Positions 13,859-17,999 of a stretch of DNA of 17,999 nt are shown piece after piece. The position numbers and the translations under genes are program-made. The first letter of the stretch is position 1. Every line of letters begins with the position of its first letter. The stretch comes from Microthrixaceae bacterium. Its GTDB lineage: Bacteria; Actinomycetota; Acidimicrobiia; Acidimicrobiales; Acidimicrobilacustridaceae. The stretch spans positions 1 through 17,999 of the forward strand of contig CANGMY010000010.1 of the NCBI GenBank assembly GCA_947455015.1. The letters run 5' to 3'. The notes under the pieces are model-generated. The model did no database searches, was not told where the DNA came from, and saw nothing but the letters and a program-made list of their open reading frames with translations.

Positions 13859-15223
13859 ATGAAGCCGCGAGTTGTCATCGTCGGCCTAGGGCCGGGCGAT
13901 GTCGAACTCTTAACTGTCGGCACTCGCGATGCGATCAACGCGATTCCTACGCAATTTGTTCGAACACGTCGGCACCCCGCTGCCGTTGTTATGGAAGCAG
14001 CGACGTCATTCGACGATGTTTATGAATCGGCATCGTCGATTGACGACGTCTATCCGGCCATCGTCGAACGATTGATCAGTGCCGCGACCGAAAGCGGCGA
14101 GATCCTCTACGCCGTCCCTGGATCTCCCATCGTTGCGGAACACACCGTGGAGTTGCTGCTAGCTGATGATCGCTGCGAAGTGGAGATCATCCCGGCTCTT
14201 TCCTTTCTTGATCTCACGTGGGCTCGTCTCAGAATCGACCCGGTATCGGTGGGTGTGCGGATTATCGACGGCCATCGGTTCGCCGTTGAAGCTGCAGGGG
14301 AACGCGGTCCACTTCTGGTCGCGCAATGCGACTCATCCGATGTGCTTTCGGACGTAAAGCTCGCGCTCGATGCCGGTATCGATTCATGTCTTGAGCCCGA
14401 CGCCACAGTCACGGTTTTGCAACGGCTCGGCCTGCCCGACGAAGTTGTCGAGGAAATTCCATGGCCTGACCTTGATCGCATTGCGGCCGACCATCTCACC
14501 TCGATCTACATCCCGGAACTCGCCGCTCCAGTTGCGCAGGAACTGGTTCGATTCGCAGAATTGGTTGCAGTCCTACGTGCTGAATGCCCTTGGGATCGTG
14601 AACAGACTCACGACTCCCTTCGGCGTCACCTCTTAGAAGAGTCCTACGAAGTGCTCGAGGCGATCGACCATCTCGACGTCGACGCCGGTACTGGGTACGA
14701 ACATCTTGAAGAGGAACTTGGTGATCTCCTTTTTCAGGTGCTCTTCCATAGTCAGTTGGCCTCTGAAGAAGGCCAGTTCACCATCGCCGATGTTGCGCTC
14801 AACGTGCATGACAAATTGCGTTCTCGTCATCCGCACGTCTTTGGTGATGTCGAAGCGGAAGATTCTGAAGCCGTCGTGCGCAATTGGGAACAGATCAAAA
14901 AGGACGAGAAGGGACGCGAGAGTGTTTTCGACGGAGTTCCCGACGCGATTCCAGCGTTGCTCTATGCCCTCAAGATCCAGAAGAAGGCTGGAGCTCTCAC
15001 TGGCGTCGATCCGAGCGCACTCCCGGTTTCCGCGTCGATCGAGTCGACCCTTCGCGATTTTGGAGCGACAACGGACGATCAAACCACTGGCGCGCTGCTG
15101 TTCGCGATCGTGGACGAAGCCCGTCGCGCGGGGATCGATCCCGAGACCGCATTGCGCGCGGCAGCGGTGAACTACCGCGATGCCGCCCGGAGTGCTGAAC
15201 TAGGCGGACGCGCGGGTCTCTGA
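13859..15223 (+). CDS. mazG: Tetrapyrrole-methylase-like / MazG NTP pyrophosphohydrolase fusion
   Basis: MazG hydrolyses (deoxy)nucleoside triphosphates to monophosphates and pyrophosphate, clearing abnormal nucleotides. The 454-residue protein has two parts. Residues 1-215 look like a tetrapyrrole (corrin/porphyrin) methylase domain of the YabN type, opening with VVIVGLGPGDVELLTVG and carrying YAVPGSPIVAEHTVELL. Residues 240-350 are MazG: CPWDREQTHDSLRRHLLEESYE, with Glu260, Glu261, Glu264, Glu286 and Asp289 forming the metal-binding EExxE...ExxD motif, then KLRSRHPHVFGD. A helical C-terminus resembling a second, degenerate MazG unit follows. ATG 13859 starts at the conserved beta strand; the longer frame from 13793 overlaps the parvulin gene. 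Pyrophosphohydrolase function is well supported, whereas methylase activity of the first domain is unproven, as in other YabN-type fusions. Confidence 0.9.
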   Translation: MKPRVVIVGLGPGDVELLTVGTRDAINAIPTQFVRTRRHPAAVVMEAATSFDDVYESASSIDDVYPAIVERLISAATESGEILYAVPGSPIVAEHTVELLLADDRCEVEIIPALSFLDLTWARLRIDPVSVGVRIIDGHRFAVEAAGERGPLLVAQCDSSDVLSDVKLALDAGIDSCLEPDATVTVLQRLGLPDEVVEEIPWPDLDRIAADHLTSIYIPELAAPVAQELVRFAELVAVLRAECPWDREQTHDSLRRHLLEESYEVLEAIDHLDVDAGTGYEHLEEELGDLLFQVLFHSQLASEEGQFTIADVALNVHDKLRSRHPHVFGDVEAEDSEAVVRNWEQIKKDEKGRESVFDGVPDAIPALLYALKIQKKAGALTGVDPSALPVSASIESTLRDFGATTDDQTTGALLFAIVDEARRAGIDPETALRAAAVNYRDAARSAELGGRAGL

Positions 15224-15247
15224 CCGTCCCCACCGCCCGCGCGTCGA

Positions 15248-15264
15248 CGTGGAAAACTTCCACG
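15248..15264 (+). promoter_or_regulatory. Leader hairpin upstream of eno
   Basis: A perfect 7-bp stem CGTGGAA (15248-15254) / TTCCACG (15258-15264) with loop AAC sits in the 72-bp mazG-eno gap, 14 bases before the eno ribosome site GAGGAG (15279-15284). An outer GTCGA/TCGAC pairing (15243-15247 with 15274-15278) is also possible. No T-run follows, so it is as likely an mRNA leader or processing element as a terminator. Confidence 0.4.
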
Positions 15265-15295
15265 GAAGCCCCATCGACGAGGAGCCCCCGATCCC

Positions 15296-16579
15296 ATGAG
15301 CACCATCGAACATATCGCCGGCCGCGAGGTCCTCGACAGCCGTGGCAACCCGACCGTCGAGGTTGAAGTCATCCTCGAATCCGGGGCGACTGGTCGTGCC
15401 ATGGTTCCTTCTGGCGCCTCCACCGGTGCGTTCGAGGCCGTCGAACTTCGTGATGGCGAAGCTCGTTACATGGGCAAGGGCGTGCTTGACGCCGTCGCTC
15501 ATGTTGATGACGAAATTTACGACGCGCTTGTTGGTTTCGACGCGCTCGATCAGCGCGACATCGATCGGGTACTTCTTGAACTCGACGGTACCGACAACAA
15601 GAGCCGCCTCGGAGCGAACGCGATTCTTGGTGTATCGCTCGCCGTCGCTCGCGCCGCTGCCGACGAACTCGCTGTGCCGCTCTACCGTTACATCGGTGGC
15701 GTGAATGCACATGTGCTGCCCGTTCCAATGATGAACGTGCTCAACGGTGGCGAGCATGCCGATAACAACGTCGACATCCAAGAATTCATGATCATGCCTG
15801 TTGGCGCTGCGTCATTCTCTGAGGCACTTCGCTGGGGCGCCGAGACCTACCACGTGCTCAAGAAGGTGCTCCACGATCGCAATCTCTCGACCGCTATCGG
15901 CGACGAAGGCGGATTCGCCCCGAACCTGGCCTCAAATGAAGACGCAGTGAAACTGCTGCTCGAAGCCATCGAAAAGGCTGGCTTCACTCCCGGCACCGAT
16001 ATCGCCATCGCCCTCGATGCAGCGTCGACTGAGTTCTACAAAGACGGCAATTACGTCCTCGCCGGCGAGGGCCGATCATTGGCTCCGGCAGAAATGGTTG
16101 GCTATCTCCAGGAGCTCGTCTCGAAGTACCCGATCGTTTCGATTGAAGACGGAATGGCCGAAGAAGACTGGGACGGCTGGTCGAAGCTCACCGCCGCTAT
16201 CGGCGACAAGGTCCAGCTCGTGGGTGACGACTTGTTCGTTACGAACGTCGAACGGCTGTCTCGCGGCATCGAGGCCGGTGTAGCCAACTCGATTCTGGTG
16301 AAGGTCAACCAAATCGGTTCGCTCACCGAAACTCTTGAATCGGTCGCAATGGCAACTCGTGCGGGCTACACCGCCGTGATGTCACATCGCTCGGGTGAAA
16401 CCGAAGACACCACCATCGCCGATCTTGCTGTGGCTACGAACTGCGGCCAGATCAAGACTGGTGCGCCGGCCCGTAGCGATCGCGTTGCCAAGTACAACCA
16501 ATTGCTGCGCATCGAAGACGATCTCGGCGACGCTGCTGCCTATTGGGGTGCTGCCGCCATCAAGCAGGTCGGCCGCTAA
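15296..16579 (+). CDS. eno: Enolase (phosphopyruvate hydratase)
   Basis: Enolase interconverts 2-phosphoglycerate and phosphoenolpyruvate in glycolysis and gluconeogenesis; it is cytoplasmic and magnesium-dependent. The 427-residue protein is full length: REVLDSRGNPTVEVEV near the N-terminus, PSGASTGAFEAVELRDG, SLAVARAAADE, the acid residue Glu204 in IGDEGGFAPN, metal ligands in IALDAASTEFY, SIEDGMAEEDW and LVGDDLFVTN, the catalytic Lys336 in the signature ILVKVNQIGSLTET, then SHRSGETEDTTIADLAV and KTGAPARSDRVAKYNQLLRIE. ATG 15296 is preceded by GAGGAG at 11 bases. It follows mazG by 72 bp and precedes the divIC-like gene by 2 bp, the usual actinobacterial eno-divIC arrangement. Confidence 0.98.
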   Translation: MSTIEHIAGREVLDSRGNPTVEVEVILESGATGRAMVPSGASTGAFEAVELRDGEARYMGKGVLDAVAHVDDEIYDALVGFDALDQRDIDRVLLELDGTDNKSRLGANAILGVSLAVARAAADELAVPLYRYIGGVNAHVLPVPMMNVLNGGEHADNNVDIQEFMIMPVGAASFSEALRWGAETYHVLKKVLHDRNLSTAIGDEGGFAPNLASNEDAVKLLLEAIEKAGFTPGTDIAIALDAASTEFYKDGNYVLAGEGRSLAPAEMVGYLQELVSKYPIVSIEDGMAEEDWDGWSKLTAAIGDKVQLVGDDLFVTNVERLSRGIEAGVANSILVKVNQIGSLTETLESVAMATRAGYTAVMSHRSGETEDTTIADLAVATNCGQIKTGAPARSDRVAKYNQLLRIEDDLGDAAAYWGAAAIKQVGR

Positions 16580-16581
16580 CC

Positions 16582-17031
16582 GTGGATCGTCTTCCCCGTC
16601 GATCACGCGCGGAATCTTCCGCGCCGCGGAAGCGCTCCGACGCGCCCGCGAAGTCGTCGGGGCCCAAGCACGCCAAAGTTCAGCGTTCATGGATGGCCCG
16701 CTCGACCTGGATTGTCACTCCGGTCATCTTGGTGATCCTGACGGTTGCCGCCGTGGCGTTCCTTGCGCCGACTCGTACGTTGTTCGATCAGCGCCGAGCC
16801 GCTGCGACCTCAGAGCAGCGACTGGCGGAACTCGATCAGGCAAATGCCGAAGCGCAGGCCGAGGCCGATGCATTAAAGACCGATGCAGAAATCGAGCGCA
16901 TCGCTCGAGAGCAATACGGCTACGCCAAGGCTGGTGAAGAGGTGTACCACCTGCTTCCCGAGGCCCGAGATCCGGTCAGGGTCCCCGACGCGTGGCCGTT
17001 CGAGGGTTTGGGTTCCTCTCTCGTCCGCTGA
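16582..17031 (+). CDS. FtsB/DivIC-family septum formation initiator
   Basis: A 149-residue bitopic membrane protein of the divisome. A basic, Ser/Pro-rich cytoplasmic N-terminus (1-40) is followed by a single membrane span (about 42-63, WIVTPVILVILTVAAVAF), then an Ala/Glu/Gln-rich coiled coil (about 66-101), and the family motif IERIAREQYGYAKAGEEVYHLLP (104-126). FtsB/DivIC pairs with FtsL-type and FtsQ/DivIB proteins to activate septal wall synthesis. The GTG at 16582, two bases after the eno stop, is chosen because the longer frame would overlap eno. The eno-divIC order matches other actinobacteria (M. tuberculosis Rv1023-Rv1024). FtsB and DivIC cannot be told apart from sequence alone. 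Confidence 0.88.
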   Translation: MDRLPRRSRAESSAPRKRSDAPAKSSGPKHAKVQRSWMARSTWIVTPVILVILTVAAVAFLAPTRTLFDQRRAAATSEQRLAELDQANAEAQAEADALKTDAEIERIAREQYGYAKAGEEVYHLLPEARDPVRVPDAWPFEGLGSSLVR

Positions 17032-17099
17032 GAAGGTTCCCGACAGCCGTCCACTAACCTCTGACTGCCGCACCGGCACCTCGAGGGGGAGTGGACCAC

Positions 17100-17999
17100 A
17101 TGAGCGTGATGGGAACCCGTGTTCAGCGTCGGGAAGATCCGCTGTTTCTGACTGGCGGGGCTCGATACACCGCCGACCTTCAGGAGCCACAGCTCGAGGG
17201 CGCACTTCACGCGCACTTCGTGAGGTCCACGATTGCTCACGCGCGAATCACCGAACTCGATGTTTCCGAGGCGCTTGAAGCCCCGGGCGTTGTCGCCATC
17301 TACACCGCCGCCGATATCGCTTCCTCCGGCGACCTTTCCGCACCGCCACCTGCGATCCCCGGGATGATTCCCGACATCTTGGCCCGACCATGGCTTGCCA
17401 CCGACGTCGTTCGTTACGTGGGCGAGGCAATTGCCGTCATCGTTGCCGAGTCCGCTGTCGCCGCTGAAGATGCCTCGGAACTCGTGATCATCGATTTCGA
17501 TCCCCTCGATGCAGTTGTCGATCCAGTTTTCGCAGCGACCGATCAGGTGCTTCTGCATCCTGAGCACGGCTCCAATACAGCGCTTGAAGTTCCGTTTGGC
17601 TACACCGAAGAGTTGTTTGATGGCTGCGAAGTCGTCGTTACTCGCGACATCGTCAATCAGCGCGTTGCTGTCGCGCCGCTTGAGCCACGCGGTGTCGCAG
17701 TTGTGTGGCACGAGGGTCGCCTTATTGCGTGGGTGTCAACCCAGGCTCCACATTCGGTGAAGGGCAAGCTCGCCGGCGTTTACGACCTTGAACCAGAGCA
17801 GGTCCATGTCATTGCGCCTGCGGTCGGTGGCGGGTTCGGCGCCAAGATCAACCTGCAGACCGATGAACTGCTGCTTCCATGGGTGTCGCGCAAAATCGGC
17901 CGTCCAATCCGTTGGGCCGAATCGCGTAGCGAGTCAATGGTGTCGATGCCGCATGGTCGCGGTCAGGTTCACAAGATCGAAATCGGCGGGTCGAGAGAC
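17100..17999 (+). CDS. Molybdenum hydroxylase large subunit (xanthine dehydrogenase/CoxL family), N-terminal part
   Basis: The first 300 codons of a gene running off the right edge, from ATG 17100 with a good ribosome site (GGGGGAG). The opening GTRVQRREDPLFLTGGARYTADL and HAHFVRSTIAHARI are typical of molybdopterin-binding large subunits, followed by the hammerhead-domain segment (VRYVGEAIAVIVAESAVAAEDA) and the cofactor-binding part: APLEPRGVAVVW, VSTQAPHSVKGKLA, and GGGFGAK (243-249). These enzymes hydroxylate purines or aldehydes, or oxidise CO, usually with FAD and iron-sulfur subunits encoded nearby. The active-site loop that separates form I CO dehydrogenase (VAYRCSFR) from form II/other hydroxylases lies beyond the window, so the substrate cannot be named. 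A weak -10 TAACCT (17055-17060) and a TGCCG/CGGCA hairpin (17066-17078) precede it, suggesting its own transcript. Confidence 0.88.
   Translation, partial: MSVMGTRVQRREDPLFLTGGARYTADLQEPQLEGALHAHFVRSTIAHARITELDVSEALEAPGVVAIYTAADIASSGDLSAPPPAIPGMIPDILARPWLATDVVRYVGEAIAVIVAESAVAAEDASELVIIDFDPLDAVVDPVFAATDQVLLHPEHGSNTALEVPFGYTEELFDGCEVVVTRDIVNQRVAVAPLEPRGVAVVWHEGRLIAWVSTQAPHSVKGKLAGVYDLEPEQVHVIAPAVGGGFGAKINLQTDELLLPWVSRKIGRPIRWAESRSESMVSMPHGRGQVHKIEIGGSRD

Noticed and set aside
1..17999. CRISPR arrays, insertion sequences, prophage or toxin-antitoxin modules.
   Set aside because: No regularly spaced repeats, transposase motifs, terminal inverted repeats or paired small toxin genes were seen on either strand.

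Overview
The window is a dense housekeeping segment of an actinobacterial chromosome, most likely class Acidimicrobiia or a relative. That placement is inferred from gene order and protein style; no marker here fixes a genus. From memory, the order tatD-rpf-rsmA-ispE ... glmU-prs-rplY-pth ... mfd-(SurA-like)-mazG-eno-divIC follows the Mycobacterium tuberculosis Rv1008-Rv1024 neighbourhood and the matching Streptomyces region. A 33-codon gene for the actinobacterial ribosomal protein bS22 and a tRNA gene without an encoded CCA fit the same placement.

Layout. 1-171 is the C-terminal end of a TatD-family nuclease. 420-2589 holds a very short resuscitation-promoting-factor-like protein, the 16S rRNA dimethyltransferase RsmA and the isoprenoid kinase IspE. 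A cluster of hairpins (2595-2678) separates ispE from the convergent bS22 gene (2727-2828, minus). tRNA-Gln(UUG) lies at 2955-3026 (minus), and the 60-bp gap between it and the divergent glmU gene holds a degenerate 14-bp tandem repeat. 3087-6655 carries glmU, prs, rplY and pth, tightly packed. 6707-9119 (minus) is a two-gene operon: a KimA-like APC-superfamily potassium permease followed one base later by an OB-fold protein. 9305-17031 carries mfd, a SurA/PrsA-like parvulin, a tetrapyrrole-methylase-MazG fusion, eno and an FtsB/DivIC protein. From 17100 to the right edge is the first 300 codons of a molybdenum hydroxylase large subunit (xanthine dehydrogenase/CoxL family).

How the genes work together. 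The main themes are ribosome function (RsmA, bS22, bL25, Pth, tRNA-Gln), cell-envelope precursors and wall growth (IspE, GlmU, Rpf-like, parvulin, DivIC), nucleotide supply and clean-up (Prs, MazG), repair (TatD, Mfd) and glycolysis (Eno). ATGA start/stop overlaps (glmU-prs, mfd-parvulin) and gaps of 0-4 bp point to translational coupling.

I see no convincing novel defence, mobile or CRISPR system. The most notable points are a GlmU that stops before the acetyltransferase active site, the easily missed bS22 gene, the repeats in the tRNA-Gln/glmU divergent gap, the KimA/OB-fold insertion between pth and mfd, and the break in gene order after divIC where the hydroxylase begins.
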